Shown piece by piece: positions 54,176 through 63,008 of a stretch of 64,000 bases of DNA (position 1 is the stretch's first letter; each line of letters starts with the position of its first letter). The position numbers were made by a program, and so were the translations under genes. The notes below the pieces were generated by a model. The model ran no database searches and was not told where the DNA came from. It saw only the letters and a list, made by a program, of their open reading frames with translations. Origin of the DNA: RGIG3002 sp045546775 (GTDB taxonomy: Bacteria; Bacillota; Clostridia; Lachnospirales; Lachnospiraceae); contig JAZQDM010000100.1 of assembly GCA_045546775.1 (NCBI GenBank), positions 5,175-69,174 on the forward strand. Direction: 5' to 3'.

Positions 54176-55879
54176 TTATCGGATGCGGAATCTGCCTACT
54201 AATGCAGTCATTGTTGTTGCCTGTGCGGACAACTCCTGACTTGTAGCGGAAGATTCCTGTGCTGTTGCGGAGTTTGCCTGAACAACTTCGGAAATACGAT
54301 CGATTCCCTGCTCCGCCTGTTCCATCGCCATGGCTTGGTCTGCTGCCATATGACTTAATGCTTCGGAACGCTCTGCAATCGCTTTCATACCATGTACTAC
54401 TTCTTCGATAGATTCTGCTACGCGCTGAGCCACTTCATTACCTTCGTTTACTTCGCGCAAAGAGCCTTCAATCAATTCACGTGTATCCACTGCAGATTTT
54501 GCACTCTGTTCTGCCAGATTACGAATCTGGTCAGCAACAACCGCAAATCCTTTTCCAGCCTCACCTGCTCTCGCCGCTTCAATCGCTGCATTCAAGGAAA
54601 GCAAGTTTGTCTGGCTCGCAATATCTTCAATTTCGGAAATAATGTTACCGATTTTTTGTGATGTCTCGTTGATACGTTCCATGGAACCCATCATTGCTTT
54701 CATCTGCTCACGGCTCACATCAGCTTCCTGTGCATATTTTAATGCCTGATTGTAAGAATCCTGTACATCGGATGCTGTCTTGCGGATACCGTCTGTAACA
54801 CTGACAATCGTAGCCTGCATCTCTTCAATGGATGCCGCCTGATCCGTTGCACCTTCTGCCAATGCCTGTGCTGCCTCAGCAAGGTTTGTAGAACCTGCGG
54901 ATACCTGTTCTGCCGCATCATCAACCTGACGCAACGTAGAACTCATATCATCGTTCATTGCCTGCATGCTTAACAATAAGTTGCTGAACTCACCAACATA
55001 CTCGCTTCCCGCCTCTGTATCTACCATAAAATTACCTTCTGCCATAGAAGCAAGCATGCGGGATGCATCGCTGATGATGATTTGCAATTTCTGTGCCATG
55101 ACTTTCATTTCTTCAGAAATGCTTGCAATTTCATCTTTGGTGTCTACCGTAGGGAACGGTGTAGATAAATCGCCCTGTGCAAAGGTAATCAAACGTTCCT
55201 CCATGGCCTTAAGCGGAGTAGAAATGCCCTTTGCAATCTTCGTTGCTATCGTCATTGCACCTATACCGGCTGCTATAATAAACACCACAATCGCTACTAC
55301 CAATACAATGGAAAGTATTTCCAATCGCACCTGCATGGCATGTCCTTTTTCTACATTAATTTCCATTAGATGAACAATCGCTTCATCTAATTTATCATAC
55401 AGTGGTCTTAATTCATCCACTGCCATATGCTGTGCCTGTATACACAATTCCTGATCGGTTGTCGCGCCAAGTGCAATCACTTCTGCATCTTTCTCTAAAT
55501 ATGCTTTCCACGCTCCTTCAACAGCTTCCATAGCCGCTTTGCCTTCTTTGGTAACCATCGTCGGGCGAACTTCTGCCAGCCAGTTTTCTACTTCTTTCAC
55601 GTGCTCCTCATGTTGCTGTACGGAATAATCAATCATCGACTGCTCTTCGTATCCGATAATGGCTCTTGTATCGGAACGCACTTCTGCCGTCGCATTCATC
55701 AATCGGCCAATGTCACCTTGTGGGAACGCATAGTTTTCTAACGTAAAATCATATCGGTTTACCGTATAAAACAGTGCAATTCCTGCGATGACTGCTGTAA
55801 TGCTGACAAGCCCAATTACCCAGCGAAACGACGCCGTCAGCCTGTCTTTAATGTTCATTTCGGAAAAATTTAATCTCAT
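54176..55879 (-). CDS. Methyl-accepting chemotaxis protein
   Basis: Transmembrane chemoreceptor of 567 residues. Membrane helix 1 is at about 19-42, then a four-helix-bundle (4HB_MCP) sensor (about 43-185), membrane helix 2 (about 188-212), HAMP (about 213-268), and a signalling domain with the conserved tip DIASQTNLLSLNAAIEAARAGE split over the hairpin. The C-terminal region lacks a CheR-binding NWETF-type pentapeptide. Its presence suggests motility. It has its own promoter and terminator. Neighbouring binding lipoproteins could feed ligand to it, but nothing shows this. Confidence 0.95.
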   Translation of the reverse strand: MRLNFSEMNIKDRLTASFRWVIGLVSITAVIAGIALFYTVNRYDFTLENYAFPQGDIGRLMNATAEVRSDTRAIIGYEEQSMIDYSVQQHEEHVKEVENWLAEVRPTMVTKEGKAAMEAVEGAWKAYLEKDAEVIALGATTDQELCIQAQHMAVDELRPLYDKLDEAIVHLMEINVEKGHAMQVRLEILSIVLVVAIVVFIIAAGIGAMTIATKIAKGISTPLKAMEERLITFAQGDLSTPFPTVDTKDEIASISEEMKVMAQKLQIIISDASRMLASMAEGNFMVDTEAGSEYVGEFSNLLLSMQAMNDDMSSTLRQVDDAAEQVSAGSTNLAEAAQALAEGATDQAASIEEMQATIVSVTDGIRKTASDVQDSYNQALKYAQEADVSREQMKAMMGSMERINETSQKIGNIISEIEDIASQTNLLSLNAAIEAARAGEAGKGFAVVADQIRNLAEQSAKSAVDTRELIEGSLREVNEGNEVAQRVAESIEEVVHGMKAIAERSEALSHMAADQAMAMEQAEQGIDRISEVVQANSATAQESSATSQELSAQATTMTALVGRFRIR

Positions 55880-55948
55880 ATGTCATACCTCCTAACTCTT
55901 ATGTCATCCCTCCGAAATCTCTCGGTTTTGTCCTGTTTATATGTAATG

Positions 55949-55978
55949 ATTTTACCACACATTCACTGTTATTTTCAA
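55949..55978 (-). promoter_or_regulatory. Promoter of the chemoreceptor gene
   Basis: On the minus strand TTGAAA (55973-55978), 18 bases, TAAAAT (55949-55954). This is a sigma-A-type site, not the sigma-D type usual for chemotaxis genes. Confidence 0.65.
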
Positions 55979-56099
55979 TAATATTTTGTTTCTTTTGTTT
56001 GTTTTTTATGTATTTTCAGAAAAATAGGAAGAAAGTACCGCTTTTGTCTCTTCTTTTTTCTGCTTTTTCAGCTACTTTGTAACAGTCATTTATTCCCGG

Positions 56100-56795
56100 T
56101 TAAAATTGGCAAACAGAAATATAATACTTCCCATTCTGCACTTTCTCTTTAAATGTCGCCAACGGCTCGCCATGCCTATTTTCAATTGTAGCATTTTGCA
56201 TATCTACTCGTATTTCTTTCATGGATTTCTGCAGTCCTTCTCCGGTCAACTTAATATAACTTTCTTTTACCGTCCAAAGCCGGCACATCTTCTCTTCCCA
56301 ATGGGCAGTCTCAGTCCGCGCTCCCACTTGCTGTACTTCCCAGTCATTTAAAAATCGTCTTGCCAGACTGTCGCTGATGCTGCGGTGCTCCTGAATGTCC
56401 ACGCCAACCGGATTTTTATCAAATGCCGCAATCACATAGTTCCCGGAATGGGATAAATTAAAATGAATGTGCGGATAGTTGACAAAATACGGCTTTCCGT
56501 TTTGCTTGTAGTCGCATACGAGCGCCTTGTGTTCCGGGGCAAAAAAAGCCCCCAGCATAGTCCAGTTCACTTTGGAAGGGTCCACTTTGTGAAGCGTAAA
56601 ATCTTCCTCAGATTCTTCCCATTCCATCACACCAAGCTGCATCAATGCGCCGGCACAAAGACTGCGCAGTTTGTCTATATCATGGCGACATCGTTCTATT
56701 TTTTCCTGCCGTTGTTTGGAAAGACCGGCAAATATTTTTTCCTCAAGTATGCTGTTTTGTCTCACTTTTCTTATGTCTAAAATATAGAGTTTCAT
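56100..56795 (-). CDS. 4'-phosphopantetheinyl transferase (Sfp type)
   Basis: Transfers phosphopantetheine from CoA to carrier proteins. From the ATG at 56795 it has 231 residues beginning MKLYILDIRKV. Family motifs are FNLSHSGNYVIAAF, the magnesium-binding GVDIQEHR, and WTVKESYIKLTGEGL. Sfp-type enzymes usually serve secondary-metabolite or fatty-acid synthases, yet no carrier protein or synthase is in the window, so the target is unknown. An ATG frame 13 codons longer is an alternative. The ribosome-binding site is weakly spaced. Confidence 0.88.
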   Translation of the reverse strand: MKLYILDIRKVRQNSILEEKIFAGLSKQRQEKIERCRHDIDKLRSLCAGALMQLGVMEWEESEEDFTLHKVDPSKVNWTMLGAFFAPEHKALVCDYKQNGKPYFVNYPHIHFNLSHSGNYVIAAFDKNPVGVDIQEHRSISDSLARRFLNDWEVQQVGARTETAHWEEKMCRLWTVKESYIKLTGEGLQKSMKEIRVDMQNATIENRHGEPLATFKEKVQNGKYYISVCQF

Positions 56796-56851
56796 TGCGC
56801 TGCCATGCCCTTTCCCCTGCTTATCGGCTTTCAAACGCCGAATACAAATAT

Positions 56852-56886
56852 CGCCCTGCAGCCCAAAAAGCCACAGGGCGGTTTTT
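56852..56886. terminator. Hairpin after aspS
   Basis: CGCCCTG (56852-56858) pairs with CAGGGCG (56874-56880), with an inner GGC/GCC pairing. The T-run is strong only on the plus strand (GTTTTTATT); on the minus strand it is ATATTTGT. Confidence 0.6.
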
Positions 56887-56894
56887 ATTCTATT

Positions 56895-58697
56895 TTACGC
56901 TTCTTCGCTTTGTTCTGCAAGGTTGATTGCAATCTGCAATTCTTCCAGCTGCGCTGCATCTACTACGTTTGGTGCGTCTGTCATAAGACAGGATGCGTCT
57001 TTCACTTTCGGGAAAGCGATAACTTCGCGGATGCTTTCTGCTTTTACAAGAAGCATAACAAGACGGTCCAAACCATAGGCAAGTCCTGCATGTGGCGGTA
57101 CGCCATATTTGAATGCATTCAAAAGGAAACCGAAACGGTCGTAAGCATCTTCTTTGCTAAAGCCTAATACTTCAAACATTTTTTCCTGTACATCACTCTG
57201 GAAAATACGCACGGAACCGCCGCCCAATTCTACGCCGTTTAATACGATATCGTAAGCTTTTGCGCGCACTTTTCCGGGGTCGCTGTCCAAAAGTGCCAAG
57301 TCTTCGTCCATCGGCATCGTAAACGGATGGTGCATTGCCACATAACGGTCTTCTTCCTCGCTGTACTCTAAAAGCGGGAATTCGGTTACCCAAAGGAAAT
57401 TAAACTTGTCATTGTCAATAATTTCCATCTGTTTTGCCACTTCCAGACGAAGCGCACCAAGCACACTCCATACAATGTTATTTTTATCTGCTGCAAAAAG
57501 AAGCAAGTCGCCCTTTTCACCGCCCATAGCAGCTACAAGTTCTGCCAGCTCTTCTTCTGTCATAAATTTTGCAAAGGAAGATTTGTACGTACCGTCTTCC
57601 TGTACTGCCAAATAAGCAAGACCTTTTGCACCATAACCTTTTGCAAATTCTACAAGTGCATCAATCTTTTTACGCGGCATCTGCGCCTGTCCTTTTGCGT
57701 TGATACCACGCACGGAACCACCGTTTTCCAAAGCGGATGTAAACACACCAAATCCGCAATTTTTCACTACTTCTGATACATCTGTAAGTTCCATGCCGAA
57801 ACGGGTATCCGGCTTATCGGAACCAAAGCGGTCCATTGCTTCCTGCCATGTCATTCTCGGAATCGGAAGCTCGATATCAAGGCCAATTGCCTCTTTGCAA
57901 ACTTTTTTCAAAAGTCTCTCATTTACTTCAATCACATCGTCTACGTCAACGAAAGACAATTCCATATCCACCTGTGTAAATTCCGGCTGTCTGTCTGCTC
58001 GCAAATCCTCATCGCGGAAACATTTTGCAATCTGGAAATAACGGTCGTATCCGGAGCACATCAAAAGCTGTTTAAACAACTGCGGTGACTGGGGAAGTGC
58101 ATAAAAATTGCCCGGGTGCACACGGCTCGGCACAAGATAATCTCTTGCTCCTTCCGGTGTGGATTTTGTGAGCATCGGTGTCTCAATTTCAATAAATCCT
58201 TCCTCTGCAAGAAAGGCACGGATGGAAGTTGCGATTTTGCTGCGAAGCATAATGTTTCTCTGCAAATCCGGTCTTCTCAAATCCAAATATCTGTATTTCA
58301 AGCGAAGGTCTTCTTTTGTTTTGGAATCTTCTTCAATCGGGAACGGCGGTGTCTGTGCTTCGGACAATACACGGATTTCTTTTGCACGGATTTCGATGTT
58401 ACCGGTAGCAAGATTTTCGTTTGCATCACCGGCTCTCTTTGTCACCGTACCGACAACTGCAATTACAAATTCACTTCTGATTTTTTCCGCTTTCTGGAAG
58501 CTTTCTGTGCCGCATTCCTCTTCTTCAAATATAATCTGCAACAAACCGGAGCGGTCACGCAAATCGACGAAAATAATACCGCCTTTGTTACGCTGTTTCT
58601 GAACCCATCCCATAACGGTAACGGTTTCGCCCACATTATTTACACTCACTTCTGTACATCTGTGAGTTCTTTTTAAACCTTTCATTGACTCAGCCAT
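56895..58697 (-). CDS. aspS: Aspartate--tRNA ligase (bacterial type)
   Basis: Class II synthetase of 600 residues. An N-terminal OB anticodon-binding domain (VTVMGWVQKQRNKGGIIFVDLRDRSG in two parts) leads to the class II core with FIEIETPMLTKSTPEGARDYLVPSR, FRDEDLRADRQPEFTQVDMELSF (motif 2 region) and the bacterial GAD insertion (about 300-400), then motif 3 GLAYGLDRLVMLL. It lies 20 bp after hisS; the hisS-aspS pair is common in Firmicutes. No T-box leader is seen. Confidence 0.97.
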   Translation of the reverse strand: MAESMKGLKRTHRCTEVSVNNVGETVTVMGWVQKQRNKGGIIFVDLRDRSGLLQIIFEEEECGTESFQKAEKIRSEFVIAVVGTVTKRAGDANENLATGNIEIRAKEIRVLSEAQTPPFPIEEDSKTKEDLRLKYRYLDLRRPDLQRNIMLRSKIATSIRAFLAEEGFIEIETPMLTKSTPEGARDYLVPSRVHPGNFYALPQSPQLFKQLLMCSGYDRYFQIAKCFRDEDLRADRQPEFTQVDMELSFVDVDDVIEVNERLLKKVCKEAIGLDIELPIPRMTWQEAMDRFGSDKPDTRFGMELTDVSEVVKNCGFGVFTSALENGGSVRGINAKGQAQMPRKKIDALVEFAKGYGAKGLAYLAVQEDGTYKSSFAKFMTEEELAELVAAMGGEKGDLLLFAADKNNIVWSVLGALRLEVAKQMEIIDNDKFNFLWVTEFPLLEYSEEEDRYVAMHHPFTMPMDEDLALLDSDPGKVRAKAYDIVLNGVELGGGSVRIFQSDVQEKMFEVLGFSKEDAYDRFGFLLNAFKYGVPPHAGLAYGLDRLVMLLVKAESIREVIAFPKVKDASCLMTDAPNVVDAAQLEELQIAINLAEQSEEA

Positions 58698-58717
58698 GCT
58701 TTACTGTCCTCCTAACA

Positions 58718-59980
58718 TTAACCTTTCAACGGCTCTTTATAAAATTCTTTGAACTCCTCATAGCCCTCTGCCATAAGCTGTTCTTTTTGGAATTTTTTAT
58801 TTTTATTCATTCTGGCAACCAGTACTTGTGTGCCGTCTTTTCGCTCTTCCTGTGCCTTTGCAATGACATCGCAAAGTTCCTTGCCTGCCACACCTTTTTC
58901 AATCAGGTAGGCAATCTTCTTGCTCTGTCCCGGCACTTTGAATCCGCTTTCCATCAAAATCAAAATAATACGCTCAAAACCGATGGAAAATCCGCAAGCC
59001 GGTGTATCTTTGCCGGTAAACTTGCCAACCATCTTGTCATAACGGCCGCCGCCACCGCAGCTGCCGCCGAATTCCGGCATAGCAATTTCAAAAATCGTAC
59101 CGGTATAATAAGACATACCGCGCACTAATGTCGGATCAAACACAAGCTCAAAGTGATCGCCTTTTGTTGCTTTCACGCTGTCAATAATCTCACGGAAACT
59201 TACTTTCACATCCTCGTCAAGGAAACCTGTCATCTTTTCTTCAATAAGGGAAAGACCGTCTTCCATTTCCTGCATGCCTTTGAACAAATCCAAATATTTG
59301 TCCACGCTTTCCTTTGCATAGCCGTCTTCCAACAGTTCTTTTTCCACGCCCTCGATACCAATCTTATCCATTTTATCAAGGGTAATAAAAATGCTGTCGT
59401 AGTCTTCTTCTGCAAAACCGCTGTAAGCTGCCATCGCTTTCAAAATTCTTCTATCATTAATGCGAATCTGGAAATTTTTAAATCCTAATTTTCCAAGCGT
59501 CGTTGTCGTTGCAAGAATAAGCTCGATTTCTGCCAGGTTTGTTGCCTCGCCCAAAATGTCGATGTCACACTGCATAAACTGGCGGTATCTGCCCTTCTGG
59601 GGTCTGTCCGCACGCCAAACGTTGCCCATCTGAAGTGCCTTAAACGGGGACGGCAGTTCGTTGGAATGATTGGAATAATAGCGCACAAGCGGAACGGTCA
59701 AGTCGTAGCGCATACCGAAATCCACCAAATCATTTTCTTCCTGTGCCGTTTCCAAATTTAATTTCTCGCCTCTTTTTAATACTTTAAAAATCAGCTTCTC
59801 ATTTTCTCCACCCTGTTTGTTGCTCAAATTTGCAATGTTTTCCATGCAAGGTGTCTCCATCGGAGTGAAACCAAACTTTGCGTAAGTTTCTTTAATCACT
59901 CCCATCACATAGTCCCGAATCTGCATTTCTTCGGGCATTATATCTTTCATGCCTGTAACAGGCTTTTTGCTCAATGCCAT
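58718..59980 (-). CDS. hisS: Histidine--tRNA ligase
   Basis: Class II synthetase of 420 residues from the ATG at 59980 (AGAGAGG upstream). Motif 1 is around GFTPMETPCMENIANL; motif 2 is GNVWRADRPQKGRYRQFMQCDIDILG in adjoining blocks; the histidine-specific segments are LVRGMSYYTGTIFEI and GGGRYDKMV, and motif 3 is ACGFSIGFERIIL. The C-terminal anticodon domain is short. It is the first gene of hisS-aspS. Confidence 0.96.
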   Translation of the reverse strand: MALSKKPVTGMKDIMPEEMQIRDYVMGVIKETYAKFGFTPMETPCMENIANLSNKQGGENEKLIFKVLKRGEKLNLETAQEENDLVDFGMRYDLTVPLVRYYSNHSNELPSPFKALQMGNVWRADRPQKGRYRQFMQCDIDILGEATNLAEIELILATTTTLGKLGFKNFQIRINDRRILKAMAAYSGFAEEDYDSIFITLDKMDKIGIEGVEKELLEDGYAKESVDKYLDLFKGMQEMEDGLSLIEEKMTGFLDEDVKVSFREIIDSVKATKGDHFELVFDPTLVRGMSYYTGTIFEIAMPEFGGSCGGGGRYDKMVGKFTGKDTPACGFSIGFERIILILMESGFKVPGQSKKIAYLIEKGVAGKELCDVIAKAQEERKDGTQVLVARMNKNKKFQKEQLMAEGYEEFKEFYKEPLKG

Positions 59981-60015
59981 ATCGTTTCCTCTCTTTGTAT
60001 CTGTATTCTCCAAAG

Positions 60016-60044
60016 ATTTTACACTGTTTCGTCATGTTTTTCAA
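60016..60044 (-). promoter_or_regulatory. Promoter of hisS-aspS
   Basis: On the minus strand TTGAAA (60039-60044), 17 bases, TAAAAT (60016-60021). The leader is only about 30 bases, too short for a T-box. Confidence 0.7.
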
Positions 60045-60063
60045 GAAATAGTTACAGTTGTCA

Positions 60064-60092
60064 TTGCGAAATAAAAAAAAGAATGTTATGAT
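60064..60092 (+). promoter_or_regulatory. Promoter of the ECF S-component gene
   Basis: TTGCGA (60064-60069), 17 bases, TATGAT (60087-60092). A short TCTCC...GGGAGA hairpin (60107-60122) follows in the leader. Confidence 0.6.
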
Positions 60093-60145
60093 ATGCGAGT
60101 ATTGTATCTCCGCTAAGGGAGAATGATAACAGGAGGAACTTGAAT

Positions 60146-60754
60146 ATGAAAAAGAAATTTGACACAAAGAAACTCACCATTTTAGGATTGCTGACCGCAA
60201 TTTTGGTCATTATGGCGTACACCCCGCTTGGGTACTTAAACATCGGTCCCCTCGCCATTACGTTTAATGTAATTCCGGTTGCAGTCGCAGCAATTACACT
60301 TGGCCCTGTAGGTGGAGCTATCGCAGGAGCCGTTTTCGGTCTCACAAGCTTTTTGCAGTGCATCGGTATCGGTGGCGCAAGCGCAATGGGCGTGACCTTG
60401 TTTGGCATCAACCCGTTCCTTGCTTTTGTACAGCGCTTTATACCGCGTATTTTGGACGGATTTTTACTCGGCTTTATTTTTAAAGCTTCCAAAAAAGCCA
60501 TCAACGCACGCATCGCCTGCTTTATTACCGGATTTTTCTCTGCTTTCTTAAACACTCTGTTTTTCATGACAGCACTCATTGTTCTTTTTGGAAATACAGA
60601 CTATGTGCAGGGATTGATTGGCGGAAAGAATGTGATTATTTTCGTTTGCACATTTGTAGGCGTCAACGCTGTATTTGAAATGCTTGTCTGTACATTTGTT
60701 GCCGGTCTTGTTGGTTACCCTTTACACAAAATCAGTCAAAATACTTCTGTGTAA
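60146..60754 (+). CDS. panT: ECF transporter S component, probably pantothenate (PanT)
   Basis: Substrate-binding membrane subunit of an energy-coupling-factor vitamin transporter. From the ATG at 60146 (AGGAGG upstream) it has 202 residues: a basic start, six hydrophobic segments, a LTILGLLTAILVI first helix that would contact EcfT, and GPVGGAIAGAVFGLTSF. The pantothenate assignment is inferred from the two downstream CoA-pathway genes. The EcfA/T module must lie elsewhere. A TTG two codons upstream is an alternative start. Confidence 0.82.
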   Translation: MKKKFDTKKLTILGLLTAILVIMAYTPLGYLNIGPLAITFNVIPVAVAAITLGPVGGAIAGAVFGLTSFLQCIGIGGASAMGVTLFGINPFLAFVQRFIPRILDGFLLGFIFKASKKAINARIACFITGFFSAFLNTLFFMTALIVLFGNTDYVQGLIGGKNVIIFVCTFVGVNAVFEMLVCTFVAGLVGYPLHKISQNTSV

Positions 60755-60793
60755 GGCCCACACCGCTTTGCGTCTTTTGTACATAAAACATAT

Positions 60794-60834
60794 GGATTGT
60801 CGCATCCTACTTTTAGGATGCAACAGTCCTTTTT
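60794..60834 (+). terminator. Terminator between panT and coaX
   Basis: GGATTGTCGCATCCT pairs with AGGATGCAACAGTCC (one mismatch, one G-T pair), followed by TTTTT. coaX would then need its own promoter or readthrough. Confidence 0.8.
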
Positions 60835-60891
60835 ACATTTTTTAAGGAAATCAAAAATTTTGCATGTATTCGATTTTTCGGAGGGATTATT

Positions 60892-61686
60892 ATGTTACTT
60901 GCAATTGATATGGGAAACACAAACATTGTTATCGGCTGTATCGATGACGAAAAAATCTACTTTGTGGAGCGTCTTTCCACTTCCACGGTAAAGACAGAAC
61001 TGGAATACGCGGTAGATTTTAAAACGGTTATGGAACTGTACAACATCCACGCAAATGATATTGACGGTGCCATTATTTCTTCCGTTGTTCCGCAGTTAAA
61101 CGGTGTAATCAAAATGGCCTTGGAAAAACTTTTGCACGTAAAACCGCTTGTAGTAGGTCCCGGACTGAAAAACGGATTGAATATTTTGATGGACAACCCT
61201 TCCCAGCTGGGAAGCGACCTTGTTGTCGGAGCCGTTGCCGCCATTCACGAATACGGCGCACCGCTCACCATTATCGATATGGGAACTGCAACAACCATCT
61301 GCGTCATAGACAAAAACAACAATTACATCGGCGGACAGATTTTGCCGGGAATCCGCGTTTCTCTCGACTCGCTCGTATCCCGTACTTCCCAGCTTCCGCG
61401 CATCGCTTTGGAAGCTCCCAAAAAAGTAATCGGAACGAACACCGTAGATTGTATGAAAAGTGGCATTCTTTACGGAAACGCTTCCTGCATCGACGGTATG
61501 CTTGACCGCATCGAGGAAGAACTGGGCTACTCTACCACCATCGTTGCAACGGGCGGCCTCTCAAAAGCCATTGTTCCGCATTGTAAACACGATATCATTT
61601 TGGACGATGATTTGCTGTTAAAGGGATTAAAAATCATCTACGATAAAAATACAAAAACGACAAAACGTTCCGCAAAAGCGGACTAA
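60892..61686 (+). CDS. coaX: Type III pantothenate kinase
   Basis: Phosphorylates pantothenate, the first step to CoA. The 264-residue protein shows the ASKHA phosphate motif DMGNTNIVIGC (6-16), GPGLKNGLNI, the second loop IDMGTATTICVID, and GGQILPGIRVSLDSLVSRTSQLP. A CGGAGGG ribosome-binding site precedes the ATG at 60892. Upstream is the probable pantothenate transporter subunit and downstream coaBC. Confidence 0.95.
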   Translation: MLLAIDMGNTNIVIGCIDDEKIYFVERLSTSTVKTELEYAVDFKTVMELYNIHANDIDGAIISSVVPQLNGVIKMALEKLLHVKPLVVGPGLKNGLNILMDNPSQLGSDLVVGAVAAIHEYGAPLTIIDMGTATTICVIDKNNNYIGGQILPGIRVSLDSLVSRTSQLPRIALEAPKKVIGTNTVDCMKSGILYGNASCIDGMLDRIEEELGYSTTIVATGGLSKAIVPHCKHDIILDDDLLLKGLKIIYDKNTKTTKRSAKAD

Positions 61687-61728
61687 GCAAAATACAGAGC
61701 CAGCTATTTGGCCCGGAAAGGACTACTT

Positions 61729-62919
61729 ATGTTTAAAGGAAAAAATGTTGTTCTCGCAGTAACCGGCAGCATTGCCGCATACAAAATTGCCAACCTGGCA
61801 AGCATGTTAAAAAAACAACACTGCAACGTCACTGTTTTGATGACACAAAACGCAACCAATTTTATTAATCCGATTACGTTCGAAACATTGACCGGAAACA
61901 AATGTCTCATTGACACATTTGACCGCAATTTTCAATACAGTGTGGAACACGTATCTTTGGCAAAACAGACTGACCTTGTCATGATTGCTCCGGCATCTGC
62001 CAACGTGATTGGCAAGCTGGCAAACGGCATCGCCGACGATATGCTTACAACAACAATCATGGCTTGTGAATGCAAAAAAATCATCTCTCCTGCCATGAAC
62101 ACGCATATGTTCCACAATCCCATTGTGCAGGACAATTTGAAAAAATTGGAGCACTACGGCTACGAAGTCATCCAACCGGACAACGGTTACCTTGCCTGCG
62201 GCGATGTAGGCGACGGAAAGATGCCTTCCGAGCAAGTGCTGTTTGAAGCCATCGAAAAAGAAATTGCATACGAAAAAGATTTGAAAGGCAAAAACATCCT
62301 TGTTACGGCAGGCCCTACGATGGAACGCTTAGACCCGGTCCGTTTCCTTTCCAATCACTCCAGCGGAAAAATGGGTTATGCCATCGCCAAACATTGCATG
62401 CTTCGCGGTGCAAACGTGACACTTGTCAGTGGCAAAACTTCCCTCACACCGCCCTCTTACCTTGAATTTGTGCCGATTGAGAGCGCAAAAGAAATGTTTG
62501 ATGCGGTAACAAGCCGTTTTGATGCACAGGACATTGTCATCAAAGCCGCTGCCGTTGCCGATTATCGTCCGGCAAGCGTTGCTTCCGAAAAAATGAAAAA
62601 GAAAGATGGCGAACTTTCCATCCAACTTGAAAGAACCGATGATATTTTAAAATATTTGGGAGAACATAAAAAGGGACAGTTCTTGTGTGGTTTTTCCATG
62701 GAAACGGAAAATATGCTGGAAAACTCCAAGGCAAAACTGGAAAAGAAAAATCTGGACATGATTGTTGCCAACAACGTCAAACAGGAAGGTGCCGGCTTTG
62801 GCACGGACACAAATGTAGTTACAATCATCACAAAAGATGATATGAAAGAACTTCCTGTGATGAGCAAAGACGATGTGGCAAAACATCTGTTGGATGCCAT
62901 TTTAGCTATGCAGGATTAA
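61729..62919 (+). CDS. coaBC: Bifunctional phosphopantothenoylcysteine decarboxylase/phosphopantothenate--cysteine ligase
   Basis: Two consecutive CoA steps. From the ATG at 61729 (GGAAAGGA upstream) it has 396 residues. The CoaC flavoprotein half (about 1-185) has VTGSIAAYKIANL, the catalytic-histidine segment EHVSLAKQTDLV, APASANVIGKLANGIADD and PAMNTHM; the CoaB half has TAGPTMERLDPVRFLSNHSSGKMG (split), KAAAVADYRP and the lysine-rich loop. Lies 42 bp after coaX. Confidence 0.95.
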   Translation: MFKGKNVVLAVTGSIAAYKIANLASMLKKQHCNVTVLMTQNATNFINPITFETLTGNKCLIDTFDRNFQYSVEHVSLAKQTDLVMIAPASANVIGKLANGIADDMLTTTIMACECKKIISPAMNTHMFHNPIVQDNLKKLEHYGYEVIQPDNGYLACGDVGDGKMPSEQVLFEAIEKEIAYEKDLKGKNILVTAGPTMERLDPVRFLSNHSSGKMGYAIAKHCMLRGANVTLVSGKTSLTPPSYLEFVPIESAKEMFDAVTSRFDAQDIVIKAAAVADYRPASVASEKMKKKDGELSIQLERTDDILKYLGEHKKGQFLCGFSMETENMLENSKAKLEKKNLDMIVANNVKQEGAGFGTDTNVVTIITKDDMKELPVMSKDDVAKHLLDAILAMQD

Positions 62920-63008
62920 GTAGCGTTTTTGAGAAAATTTGCTATACATTTACAAAATCTATTTGCGAAATCAGGGAAAACTTCACTTGCACATCTTCGA
63001 TGATGTAA

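Noticed and set aside
59981..60145. T-box riboswitch upstream of hisS-aspS
   Set aside because: The promoter leaves a leader of about 30 bases with no T-box stem or antiterminator sequence.
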